64,000 bases of DNA from Nereocystis luetkeana (lineage: Eukaryota > Sar > Phaeophyceae > Laminariales > Laminariaceae). A program made the translations under genes and the position numbers. The notes below the pieces were generated by a model. The model was not told the origin of the DNA and made no database searches. It saw nothing but the letters and a program-made list of their open reading frames with translations. This document shows, in pieces, positions 23,820 to 32,581 of this stretch; positions within the stretch are counted from its first letter, which is position 1; each line of letters opens with the position of its first letter. The DNA lies in contig JARUPZ010000030.1 in NCBI GenBank assembly GCA_031213475.1, positions 6,999,661 to 7,063,660 of the forward strand, written 5' to 3'.

Positions 23820-25235
23820 AGCCTCCTCCCAAACTTATACAGGTCGCTCCGGTGCCGTTTGGAAGAAATCGAACATGTACTGGGAGCCGAAGGCGCCTAT
23901 ACCGTACTACCGGCACACTCCAGGCAGGCACCAAAATACGGACTTGTACACCGCCTCACGCGAACTCCATACATTAGCGTTAAGCTCCTTTTGGCGCCAA
24001 GACTCCTATCGCCCATGCCAACCTCCTCCCACGTTCTACAGGTCGCCTAGGTGCCGTTTGAGAGGAATCGAACATCCACGAAGGAGCCAGCGGCGCCTTC
24101 ACGGTGGGACGAGCACACTCCACCCAGGCACCAAAATACGGACTTGTACATCGCCTCACGCAAACTCCATACATCAATGTTAGGATGGATTTTACATCAA
24201 AACTCCTATGGCACACTGCAGCCTCCTCCCAATATTATACAGGCCACTCTGGTGCTGTGTAGGAGAAATCGAACATCGAGTGGGGCGCCGAAGGCGCCTT
24301 TACCGTACTACCAGCACACTCCCTGCCAGTCACTAATATACAGACCTGTACATCGTCTTACGCACAATCCACACATTAATGTTAGCATCCGTTTGGCACC
24401 AAGAATTCTATGGCCCATACCAACCCCCTCTCGAAGTTATTCATATGGCTCTAGCGCTGTTCGGGAGAAATCAAACATCCACTGGGGAGCCGAAGGGGCC
24501 TGTACCGTCCTTCCAGCACTCTTCAGGCAGGCACCAAAATACGCACGTGCACATCTCCTCACGCAAACTCCATATATTAATGTTAGGTTCGGTTTGGCAC
24601 CAAGGCTCCTAAAGCCCATACCAACCTCCTCCCAAATGTGTAAAGGTCGCTCTGGTGCCGTTCGAGAGGAATCGAACATCCACTCGGGAGCCAGCGGCAC
24701 GTTTACCGTACGACCAGCACACTCCGGCCAGGCACCAAAACACGGATTTGTCCATCGCCTTACGCGAAATCCATACATTGATGTTAGGAGGTTTTATCAC
24801 CAAGACTTCTATGGCCTATACCAACCTCCTCCCAATATTATACATGTCGCTCTGGTGGCAACCTCCTCCCAAGTTGAACAAAGGTCGCTCTGGTGCCGTC
24901 TCAGAGGAATCGAACATACTCTCGGGAGCCAACGGCACCTTTACCGTACGACGAGCACCCTTCAGCCAGGCACCAAAATATGGTCTCGTACGTCGCGTTA
25001 CGCGAAATCCATCGATTAATGTTGGGATCAGTTTATCACCAAGACTCCTATGACCCATACCAACCTACTCCCAATATTATACAGGTCGCTCTGGTGCCGT
25101 TTGGGAGGAATCGAACATCCACGAGGGCGCCGAAGGCGCCTTTACCCTACTACTGCACACTCCCAGCCAGGTACCAAAATACAGATTTTTCGATCTCCTC
25201 ACGCAAACTCCATATATTAATGTTAGACATCCGGC
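23820..25235 (+). repeat. Tandem satellite, about 199 bp units, seven copies
   Basis: Anchor words ATCGAACATCC (or variants) occur at about 23,872, 24,070, 24,269, 24,468, 24,670, 24,909 and 25,110. Spacing is 198-202 bp except for one 239 bp step, explained by a partial duplication of the CAACCTCCTCCCAA block near 24,858. Each unit has a central GGCGCC-GAA-GGCGCC-type hairpin that varies between units, often with changes on both arms. ORFs through the array (for example 24,051-25,019 plus) are open because the unit length lets stop-poor frames persist, and they shift with unit length. I call this non-coding. Confidence 0.8.
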
Positions 25236-25864
25236 CTTTCAAGCACTTGAAAATTTCGGTTCTGGGAGCTTGCCTTTATGCTTTCATTATAATTCGAACA
25301 ACACATACACCAAGTCTCGGGAAACATTAACGGTGTTTAAAGAAGGTATAACGCCTACAGCCTCCCCCAAAATCACCTCCTTCGGGCTTGGGCGAAAACA
25401 CAAACTAACAGCATTTTAGGCCTTCTGGAAGGGAATTACGGCGGTCTTAGGGTTGAGGTCGTACATCGCCTCACGCGAAATCCACACACTAATCTAAGAA
25501 TGGTTTTGGCACCAAGACGACTATGGCACGTATGAACGTCTTCTAACCGTACCCTAAACTTTTACAGATCGCTCTGGTGCGGTTTGCGAGAAATCGAACA
25601 TCCACTGGGGCGCCGAAGGCGCCTTTACCGTACTACCAGCAAACTCCCACCCAGGCACCCTAACCCGGATTTACTTATTATTCGGCTCTTTCGAGCACCA
25701 AAATTGTCGACCTCGGGAGATTGCCTTTATCCCTTCATTCTAACTCGAACAACACATGCACCAAGTCTCGGGAATCATTGTCCGTGTTTGAGGGAAAAAT
25801 TACGCCTACAGTATACCCCAAGTCCACCTCCTTGGGCCTTGTAGGGGAAAATAGCAGGCATTTT
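25225..25864 (+). repeat. Satellite unit plus tail, duplicated; interrupted by retroelement 1
   Basis: The tail after the last array unit (25,225-25,430) recurs after an isolated unit (about 25,560-25,680) at 25,681-25,864. Shared blocks include TTGCCTTTAT, AACTCGAACAACACAT, CACCAAGTCTCGGGAA and TCACCTCCTT-GGGC. The second tail stops at GGCATTTT, exactly where the LTR of retroelement 1 begins. The first tail continues through AGCATTTTAGGCC. Confidence 0.7.
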
Positions 25865-26403
25865 TGATACGGGAGGCTTCAACCCTCAGACCCTAAAAGC
25901 ACAAGCTCCTTACACATGTCTCAGGTTGGCTAACCTTTCGTATTGTTGTTCGTGACGTGTCTCGCAGGATGAGTAGAGTTGCTCCTTTTGACGAGTGAAT
26001 CGCAGCAGGGCAGTAGTTGCAATGACGCTGATGCCGACGATCAACGAAGGGGCAAGAACGATAACGAGCACGACGGGCACAGCAGTGCCCACGGGGCGTG
26101 GGGCTAACAGGACGGGTATCACAGATCACTTGGCTTTGCTCTTTCTTTGGTCTCTGGGTGGCGTTGAGTAAACACCGGGTGGTTACGATACCGCTTTACT
26201 GGTTTTGTACACGCAACCGAAGGCGTTCCCATGCCAGGGATCCTTCCTGCCCCTATAAGATATGGCCTCAGGAGCTTGTGAAAGCTTACCCTTTGCTCAT
26301 ACAAATAGACCCGACGCGTGACACTGATCAACACAGTCGTCTCACGTCGTATTATCCTCCTCGTAGCGCCGTCGCGCTGTAACAGTCTCTCGGCGCTGTA
26401 ACA
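25865..26403 (-). repeat. 3' LTR of retroelement 1
   Basis: Direct repeat of 36,436-36,974. In element sense it begins TGTTACAGCGCC and ends GTATCA. The two LTRs differ by a few single bases only (near 25,906, 26,254 and 26,351). The small ORFs inside are present in both LTRs but have no domain. Confidence 0.93.
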
Positions 26404-26415
26404 CCCCCCCTGCCC
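26404..26415 (-). other. Polypurine tract of retroelement 1
   Basis: In element sense the 12 bases GGGCAGGGGGGG lie directly upstream of the 3' LTR, where plus-strand DNA synthesis is primed. Confidence 0.75.
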
Positions 26416-26524
26416 GGCGCAATCTTGCGTCGGAGCAAAACGGTCACTCCAGCAGCCGACTGCGTCTCCCCCCCCCACCCTAACCGATCCACCGCTACCG
26501 CTCTCCGCCTGTTGCTGGCGGAGG

Positions 26525-28708
26525 TCATCCCCGGCCGGCGGCATTCTGGTGCTCCTCGGCTCCGCGGGTCACTTGGCTGCGACTCAGCTCCTCCCAGTCT
26601 CCGTCCGGGTACCGTACTCGCCAGTACGGCGTCTGGAAGTCGTAAACTCGCCCCACCGCCACCTGGCTCACCCCATCAGATCCCACGAACGACCGCCTGA
26701 CTTGTGTGCCTGCCGGAAAATCCTGCAGCGCTCTCGTTCGCAGCGCCTGGTCACGTTCCCCCTTCGCCGGTGGTTCCGGCGGCCGAGGGTGGCAGTCCCT
26801 TCCCTTGTACGCTTCCCATAGGGCATGGAAGACGTCGAGTTGCAGCGGGGTGAAGCTGTCCCGCACCTCCTCTTCCGGTAGCCACTCCGATTCTGTCCCA
26901 CTCTGGTATAGTCCTCGGTATTGCCACTCCCATCCGCTTCCCGTGCTCTCAACGGCTTGCCGGTCTGTCAGAGTGTAAAGTGGCACCGCTACCGTCGAGG
27001 TGTCCGCCAACCCCAAGTCCGCACCCCAAGCCAGATGCGCGAATTCGTCCTCGAAAGCGTGGCGTAGACGTTCCGGCCGCAAGTGAAATGTCTTGATGTT
27101 GGCTGCCGAAACCGTCCTCCTCCTGATCCGGCGGCCGCTCATCGTCGCCTGGTAACTGATGCCTGGCTCTTCGATGGCTGTCATCTGCCACGGCCCCGTC
27201 CAATGCTCGTGCGCTAGTTTGGCGTGAGTGCCCTCCCGCGCCATCTTACTGTCGGCCTCCTTTACCAGCATCAGGTCTCCCACTCGCGCCCGCTCACCCG
27301 AGGAGTGCCGCCTAATGGCTGCGTTGTGGCGTACGCGTCGCTTATTCTTGTCCTCCTGCCGCTTCTTCAGGATTCCCCGCAGTTCCAGGAACATCTGTTG
27401 CTTCTCCGCCACGAAATTGTCCAGGCCAGTGCGAAAGCCATCGCCGTCCAGCGCCGGAGTAAGAGCGTCCAAGTTTGTGCGCGCGTCGCGGCCAAACAGG
27501 ATCCTGAAGGGTGTTCCACCCGAAGGGAGGCACGGGTCCGGCGTGGTCCTTTGAATCCAGCAGGCCGCTCTGACGTACTCGTCCCACCTCGCCGGCCAAG
27601 ATTTGCAGAGCTCCGCCAATACCTCCTGGAGCCACCCGCCCATCCTTTCCACGGCTCCCTGACTGCGGGGGTGGTCGGCGGGACCGTGATCCAGCTGTAC
27701 CCGCAGCCACTGACACAGGTGGGCGACTACCTTGGCTGTGAACTCCCCCCCGGCATCGCTTCTAATCGACAGCGGCACGCCGAACGTAAGCACCAGCTCC
27801 AGGAGTTTCCTCGCCACGCCCACGGAATCCTTGGACTCTGACGGGTACGCGAACACAAACCTACTGGCCCGATCCACCACTACCAGCAGGTACCTGTTCC
27901 CCGCGCTGGAGACCTGCTTCATATCCTGCAGGTCCATCTCGAGCACTTCCCACGGCCACATTAACCGGGCAGGCATCATGGCCACTCGTTGGCTCCGCGC
28001 TCTTTTCCTCCTTCTGCACCCACACGATAGCACGTACTCCCTGACATCCTGGGCTACGGTCGGCCATCTGTACTTGCCCTTGACCAGCAGGAGAGTCCGC
28101 GCCACGCCAGGGTGGCCGTAGGTACTGTGCACGAGTGCCAGCACGCCCGGCACTAGCGCTCGAGGGATAGCCAACTTCGGGGCCTCCCCCTGAGGCGTGC
28201 TCCAAAGTAGGTCGTTGTCGTCGAGAACATAGTTCACCGTCCCTTCTGGTGTCTGTCTGTCGCCGTCCCCTCGCAGTCTTCCCCCAATCGGGCCCAGTCG
28301 CGCATCCTCCCTCTGCCGCCGTGCCAGTCGGGGCGCATCACGCAGCACTTCCGCTACCTGATCTATCATGGAAGGAAGCGGCCCCAGGTACTCCGCGCTC
28401 GGTGCTTGCCGCCTCAGCTGAGGTTGGGATGTTGACTGCGGCGGCGCGCCTCCTGTGGGTTGCACCGATGGTGGAGGTGGCGGTAGCGACGGCACCGGCT
28501 GCGTAGAGAGCGGCGTTGGCCCCTGCGCTGGCTTCTCTGTTGCCCTGCCCCTCCCCGCGCCCGCTTTTGACCTCGTAACCGCCGGCGTGACTTGAGCTAG
28601 ATCTTCCTCAAAGAGCGCCTGCAAACCTTCAAGCGATCCTGTTCCGTGGAGTTGCCTCTCGCTGGTTGTTTCCGCCAACAGCCCTTTTGCCCACAACCCC
28701 AACAGGAC
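26525..28708 (-). CDS. Integrase segment of retroelement 1 with Tudor-like tail
   Basis: About 727 codons downstream of the in-frame UAA at 28,709-28,711. Residues 1-100 are a Pro/Gln-rich linker. A zinc-binding region follows at about residues 190-228 with VHSTYGHPG and SCGCRRRK, so the last pair is C-x-C instead of the usual C-x2-C. The catalytic triad is present: EMDLQDM (about residue 258), RSDAGGEF (about 316) and QGAVERMG (about 352). A module near residues 660-715 (AGTQVRRSF, then PYWRVRYPDGDWEELSRSQV) resembles the Tudor/SH3-barrel tails of some protist retroelements and could bind chromatin. There is no ATG at the start, so expression needs readthrough or reinitiation. The ORF ends in UGA, and the next in-frame stop is a UAG about 10 codons on. 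Confidence 0.88.
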   Translation of the reverse strand, partial: VLLGLWAKGLLAETTSERQLHGTGSLEGLQALFEEDLAQVTPAVTRSKAGAGRGRATEKPAQGPTPLSTQPVPSLPPPPPSVQPTGGAPPQSTSQPQLRRQAPSAEYLGPLPSMIDQVAEVLRDAPRLARRQREDARLGPIGGRLRGDGDRQTPEGTVNYVLDDNDLLWSTPQGEAPKLAIPRALVPGVLALVHSTYGHPGVARTLLLVKGKYRWPTVAQDVREYVLSCGCRRRKRARSQRVAMMPARLMWPWEVLEMDLQDMKQVSSAGNRYLLVVVDRASRFVFAYPSESKDSVGVARKLLELVLTFGVPLSIRSDAGGEFTAKVVAHLCQWLRVQLDHGPADHPRSQGAVERMGGWLQEVLAELCKSWPARWDEYVRAACWIQRTTPDPCLPSGGTPFRILFGRDARTNLDALTPALDGDGFRTGLDNFVAEKQQMFLELRGILKKRQEDKNKRRVRHNAAIRRHSSGERARVGDLMLVKEADSKMAREGTHAKLAHEHWTGPWQMTAIEEPGISYQATMSGRRIRRRTVSAANIKTFHLRPERLRHAFEDEFAHLAWGADLGLADTSTVAVPLYTLTDRQAVESTGSGWEWQYRGLYQSGTESEWLPEEEVRDSFTPLQLDVFHALWEAYKGRDCHPRPPEPPAKGERDQALRTRALQDFPAGTQVRRSFVGSDGVSQVAVGRVYDFQTPYWRVRYPDGDWEELSRSQVTRGAEEHQNAAGRG

Positions 28709-31700
28709 TTATCTTACCATGAGTGGTACGACAAAGTCTGCCAGTATCGTGGCCGCTGCTCCCCTGCTGACAGTTGGGGGAATCCTGTTGTCCGATCGTC
28801 CGGTGGTAAGTCTCTTGTACTCTGCGAGGCTCAGCTCGCTTGCTTGGCCAATCTCGCCTGCGTCCAAGGGGTGTGGTCTGTACGATCCGTCTAGGGGTTT
28901 CTCGCCCATGACGTGCGCCCGGGTGATGGAAAGAATGGGATCATGAAAAGAAAAGATCCCTTTCTCTTCCGTCCCCCGCTTGAGGAAATAGGTCCCACTC
29001 CTCCCCAAGAATCCCCCTAGAGAAGTGCACTCCGAGTCGCGCCCTTCGAGGTCCCGCTTCCACTCCCTTAATGTCTCACCTTCCCCTCCTGGCTTCCCAC
29101 TCCTTACGCCGACAGCGAACGCTTTCCTCTTACCCGACGGAACCCCCACGCTGCTCGCCGCGACTTCGACTGTCTCCACCGTGCACGCTGCTTCCCTCAA
29201 CGCAGGCAGCACCGCCTGCGCCCATTCCGTCGAACGGAGTAGGTTCGGGTGACATTCCAGCAAAAGCACCCTGGCTGTCGAGTCAATGAAGGCCTTCACC
29301 ATACTCTTTGCCAAGGTTGCTGCTCCACCGGGCCCCTGCTGAGCTGGCTTTCTGGACGCATCTCCCATCACTACGCTAGGGCTCAAGTCGCTTAGGAGCC
29401 TCTTGCAATCCTCCCCCCCAGGTTCCGCTCTCACCAGTCGAACTCCTTCATCCAATCCGTTTGCCCTGACGCACTCGAGTGCCCTCCAGTCGTGGTCGGT
29501 TGCCCCCTTGACTGCAACCAGCCCCTTCGCCGCCATGAGGCCACCTCCCCCCCCACAGCAGAGCGCCACGGCCACTGGGCGCTCTTCTGTTGCAGACATT
29601 ATAGCGGCGCTCTCAGTGTCTGCGTCGGCGACTCTGTCTAGGGTAAAAATCACGCTGGCCGCAACCGCCGCATTTTTCCCCGTTGGCGTGTCCACCTCGT
29701 CCGCCCCCAGTTCGCTGAGCAACACGCCGTCGAGCACCGGTCCCTTGGGGCCTCGGTATGTGGACCTGGTGGAAGAATCGTCTGGGAATGAGTCGTCGAT
29801 GTCCGTGCCCGGCGCGTCGCCCAGTGGCAGCCTCGATAGGGCGTCCGGCAACTGGTGGTTTGCCCCCGGTCGCCACTGGAGTTCCATGTCGTATTCCATC
29901 AACCTGAGCGCCCACCGGTGGAGCTTCGCCGAGAGGGCCTGACTCTTGAACAGCCACAAGAGCGCGGAGCAGTCGGTGATCAGAACGAATTTCCTCCCCC
30001 ACAAGTACGGCCTGTGATGCTGGATGGCCCACAACACCGCCATAACCTCTCGCTCAGTTGCGGACCGCTTGGCGTCCGTCCTTGACCATCTGTGGCTCGC
30101 GTACCCGATAACGCGCTCTGCTCCTCTGGTGTCCTGCGTAAGCGCGGCCCCAGCGCCCAGCTCGCTGGCGTCCGTGTGCAGCCGAAATATGACCTCCCAG
30201 TTGGGCAACACCAGGATCAGTGGCGATGTTAGGAACTCGATCAGCGCCCTCAGAGCCTTGTCCTGCTCCTCACCCCACGGCACTGGGAGCCTCCTTGCCC
30301 TTTTTGATGCGAACCGCTTGTCCCTGAGCAGGTCCGAAATAGGCGCTACGAGCGAGCTGTATCCGCGCACGAACTTCCTGAGATAGCTGCCCATGCCCAA
30401 AAGCGCCCTGACCTCCTCCACCGTTTTGGCGCGAGAGAGTTTAGCCACCGCCTCGATCTTCGCTTGTGATGGCTGTACTCCCAGTCTGCTGACCACCATG
30501 CCGACGAACTCCTGCTGCGGGGCACACCAAATCGACTTGGGCAAGTTCACCGACAACCCAAACTGGTGGAGCCGCTCCAGTACCTTTTCCACAAGATCTA
30601 CGTGCCCGTCGACGTGCCTGGTGTGGATAATGATGTCGTCGAGCCAGTTCTGAACGCCATTTCCTTTTAGAGGACCCAGCGCCTCCCCTACATAGGCGGC
30701 GAAGCCCGCAGGGAGGGTCTTCAGCCCGAAGCCACACCGGCTGAACTCCCACAGCTCACCGTGGGCGTCGCGAAAAGCTGTCTTGTGCTTGTCCTCCTCG
30801 GCAATTTCCAGCTTGGTGAAACCCGACGCTAGATCGATGGACGTGAAGCACGTGGCGCCCTTCATGTTGTCGAAGATACTTGCGATGTCCCCCAGCAACC
30901 CGCTGTTGGACTCCAGACAAACGTTCAGCCCTCTAAAGTCCTGACAGACCCTCACCGTGCCATCCTTCTTCGGTACCACCACGCAGTTTGCCGCCCACGC
31001 TGACTGCGACCGGCGGATGGTCCCTGCTTTCTTTTGCTTCTCCACTTCGCTCTGGATCATGGCCGTTTCCTCCGGCGAATACCGTCGCTGTTTTGCCGCG
31101 TGGGGCTTGCAGCTGCTGTCGATCAGAGGCAACTGCAGCTTAGCGCGGTTGCACGCCGGGACAATCTTCGGATTTGCCGGGAACACGTGGCGGTACTTCT
31201 CCAGCACTCGAATAAGGGCTGCTTTCACGGGTGCGCTCGTCTGAGCAATGTTGGCCAGGGTCAAGTCCACCACGTCGGCACCCGCCCCCCCACCTTCCTC
31301 CTGAGTCACCAGTGCTGGCTGCTCCTTCCTCCCCGTTGTGCCGTCCGCCGGCACGACGGGGTCTAACAGCATCCGCATGCGTTCTTTGTCGCTCGTGTTG
31401 ACGGCGTAAATCCGAGCAACGACTCCGCCCTGGATCAGGGTCAAGGGCACTTTCGAACGGTTCACCACCTTGCACTGTAGCGGCGTTCCGGGGTACCACC
31501 ACTGCGCCCCGCGCGCAATTCCCAGCTCTGCTCCCGTCTCCATGTCATACGAGGCCTTCGGTTCTACCACAACCAGCTGCCTGTCCTGGGGTTGGGCTCC
31601 CTTGGCATAAGCGTCCACCTGCACGCTGACGAAACCCGGCACCACCGTTTGTCGGGCTGGTCGCAACTCCCACTGCAGGGTTCCATCGTCCTCCCAGGCC

Positions 31701-31918
31701 GCCGAGCCCTCGCTGGGTTGAGTTGGCAGCTCGGCTATTTCCGCTGGTTCTTCCTCTCCATGGGGCGGTTTGACCGCGCAGAACTGCTCCCACGTTGCCC
31801 TGCTCCCGATCGTGTCCGGCCCTACTTCTTCGTTCGGTCGGACTGATGCCTGCCAGCTCACCGCCTTCCGCTCCGCCGTCTTCGAGCTGGAGACGCTCGT
31901 TGACGAGATAAAGGGCAC
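28709..31918 (-). CDS. Reverse transcriptase-RNase H-methyltransferase-like segment of retroelement 1
   Basis: About 1,069 codons beginning directly after the UGA at 31,919-31,921, with no ATG there. After a linker, RT starts around residue 270: VVVPKKDGTVRVCQDFRGLN, SIDLASGFTKL, CGFGLKTLPAGFA and NWLDDIIIHT (W425). The polymerase signature is therefore WLDD where YxDD or FxDD is usual; both Asp are kept. RNase H follows with RLHTDASELGAGAA, ATEREVMAVLWAI, ITDCSALLWLF and LPDALSRLP, so all four acidic residues are in place. From about residue 778 to the end comes a cytosine-C5 methyltransferase-like domain, listed separately. The segment ends in UAA, just after the last methyltransferase motif. 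Confidence 0.92.
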   Translation of the reverse strand: MPFISSTSVSSSKTAERKAVSWQASVRPNEEVGPDTIGSRATWEQFCAVKPPHGEEEPAEIAELPTQPSEGSAAWEDDGTLQWELRPARQTVVPGFVSVQVDAYAKGAQPQDRQLVVVEPKASYDMETGAELGIARGAQWWYPGTPLQCKVVNRSKVPLTLIQGGVVARIYAVNTSDKERMRMLLDPVVPADGTTGRKEQPALVTQEEGGGAGADVVDLTLANIAQTSAPVKAALIRVLEKYRHVFPANPKIVPACNRAKLQLPLIDSSCKPHAAKQRRYSPEETAMIQSEVEKQKKAGTIRRSQSAWAANCVVVPKKDGTVRVCQDFRGLNVCLESNSGLLGDIASIFDNMKGATCFTSIDLASGFTKLEIAEEDKHKTAFRDAHGELWEFSRCGFGLKTLPAGFAAYVGEALGPLKGNGVQNWLDDIIIHTRHVDGHVDLVEKVLERLHQFGLSVNLPKSIWCAPQQEFVGMVVSRLGVQPSQAKIEAVAKLSRAKTVEEVRALLGMGSYLRKFVRGYSSLVAPISDLLRDKRFASKRARRLPVPWGEEQDKALRALIEFLTSPLILVLPNWEVIFRLHTDASELGAGAALTQDTRGAERVIGYASHRWSRTDAKRSATEREVMAVLWAIQHHRPYLWGRKFVLITDCSALLWLFKSQALSAKLHRWALRLMEYDMELQWRPGANHQLPDALSRLPLGDAPGTDIDDSFPDDSSTRSTYRGPKGPVLDGVLLSELGADEVDTPTGKNAAVAASVIFTLDRVADADTESAAIMSATEERPVAVALCCGGGGGLMAAKGLVAVKGATDHDWRALECVRANGLDEGVRLVRAEPGGEDCKRLLSDLSPSVVMGDASRKPAQQGPGGAATLAKSMVKAFIDSTARVLLLECHPNLLRSTEWAQAVLPALREAACTVETVEVAASSVGVPSGKRKAFAVGVRSGKPGGEGETLREWKRDLEGRDSECTSLGGFLGRSGTYFLKRGTEEKGIFSFHDPILSITRAHVMGEKPLDGSYRPHPLDAGEIGQASELSLAEYKRLTTGRSDNRIPPTVSRGAAATILADFVVPLMVR
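28712..29588 (-). other. Cytosine-C5 DNA methyltransferase-like domain between RNase H and integrase
   Basis: About 290 residues in frame with RT-RNase H. Motif I is VALCCGGGGGLMAAKG (SAM-binding glycine loop). It is followed by DHDWRALECVRANG (motif II region). SVVMGDASRKPAQQG stands where motif IV (GGPPCQ..S..G) should be. ARVLLLECHPNLL corresponds to motif VI (ENV), keeping the Glu. SVGVPSGKRKAFAVGVRSG corresponds to motif VIII (GVPQ-R-R-F-VG-R). Near the end, RIPPTVSRGAAATILADF corresponds to motif X (GNAVPP-A-I). The catalytic Pro-Cys of motif IV is missing, so I infer a SAM- or DNA-binding relative without classical methyl transfer, or a decayed enzyme. Length and motif order fit a single-domain C5 methyltransferase. 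Confidence 0.75.
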
Positions 31919-32581
31919 TCACGGCGACTCTGGTGCCGGTTTGAAACCCCCGCCGGCCGCAAAGCTGATAATGCTTCCATTCTTTCTCAAAAACGCCGCC
32001 CCTATGATTAGGCCGTATGGGAGACCCTCGACTACCCGCACCAGTACTTTGCGCACCCTGTCCTCTGGGCCAAACACCAGTGGGAGCTCACACGACCCCG
32101 AAATTTTCATCGGAGGGACGGCACTGCTCGTGGGGTTGGCTGCCCTCAACCACCCCTGTCCCCTCGAGCTCATCACCGACTTCCCCCCTCTTCCGCTGCG
32201 CTCGACGGAACGTACGAATGCCGCAGAGGAGTAATTCCCACCTCCTGCCCCTGTGTCGACCAACACCTCCACCGGAATGCGGCAACTAGTTTTGGTGTGA
32301 TGCCACACGAACGCACGCACCCACACCTGTTTAGACCCCACACCTATGGCCGCCGCGTCGTTTGGGTCATCGACGCCTAGGGAGGCTAACGCGTGGTCGC
32401 CGTGCTGCTCGTCGTGCTGCTGTGCGGGGACGATACATACGTCATCTGCGGCCCCCTCTCCACTAATGTCCACATGTCCTCCCTTGGTGATACTGCCTCT
32501 CTCCTCCTCTCCCCCCCGCTCCTGCGCTCGCTGCTCGCTTTGGATGCTGTTCCCCAGGAGAGAACCCCCTGGGGCGCACTT
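31919..32581 (-). CDS. Aspartic protease segment of retroelement 1
   Basis: The frame is open directly after the Gag UGA (32,582-32,584) and runs about 220 codons to a second UGA. The active-site motif is EVLVDTGAGGGNYSS (DTG triad, 32,251-32,265). The hydrophobic-Gly flap partner is GLIIGAAFLRKNGS about 85 residues on, which is the normal layout of a retropepsin monomer that works as a dimer. A charged linker of about 60 residues precedes it. It has no ATG of its own in a good position, so it is probably made by readthrough of the Gag stop as Gag-protease. Confidence 0.88.
   Translation of the reverse strand, partial: KCAPGGSLLGNSIQSEQRAQERGGEEERGSITKGGHVDISGEGAADDVCIVPAQQHDEQHGDHALASLGVDDPNDAAAIGVGSKQVWVRAFVWHHTKTSCRIPVEVLVDTGAGGGNYSSAAFVRSVERSGRGGKSVMSSRGQGWLRAANPTSSAVPPMKISGSCELPLVFGPEDRVRKVLVRVVEGLPYGLIIGAAFLRKNGSIISFAAGGGFKPAPESP

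Noticed and set aside
24051-25019. 322-codon plus-strand ORF
   Set aside because: It runs through the 199 bp satellite. The repeats fall in changing frames as unit length varies and the opposite strand is also open, so it is a repeat artefact.
23820-25235. CRISPR array
   Set aside because: Units of about 199 bp are similar over their whole length, without short identical repeats and unique spacers, and the context is eukaryotic.
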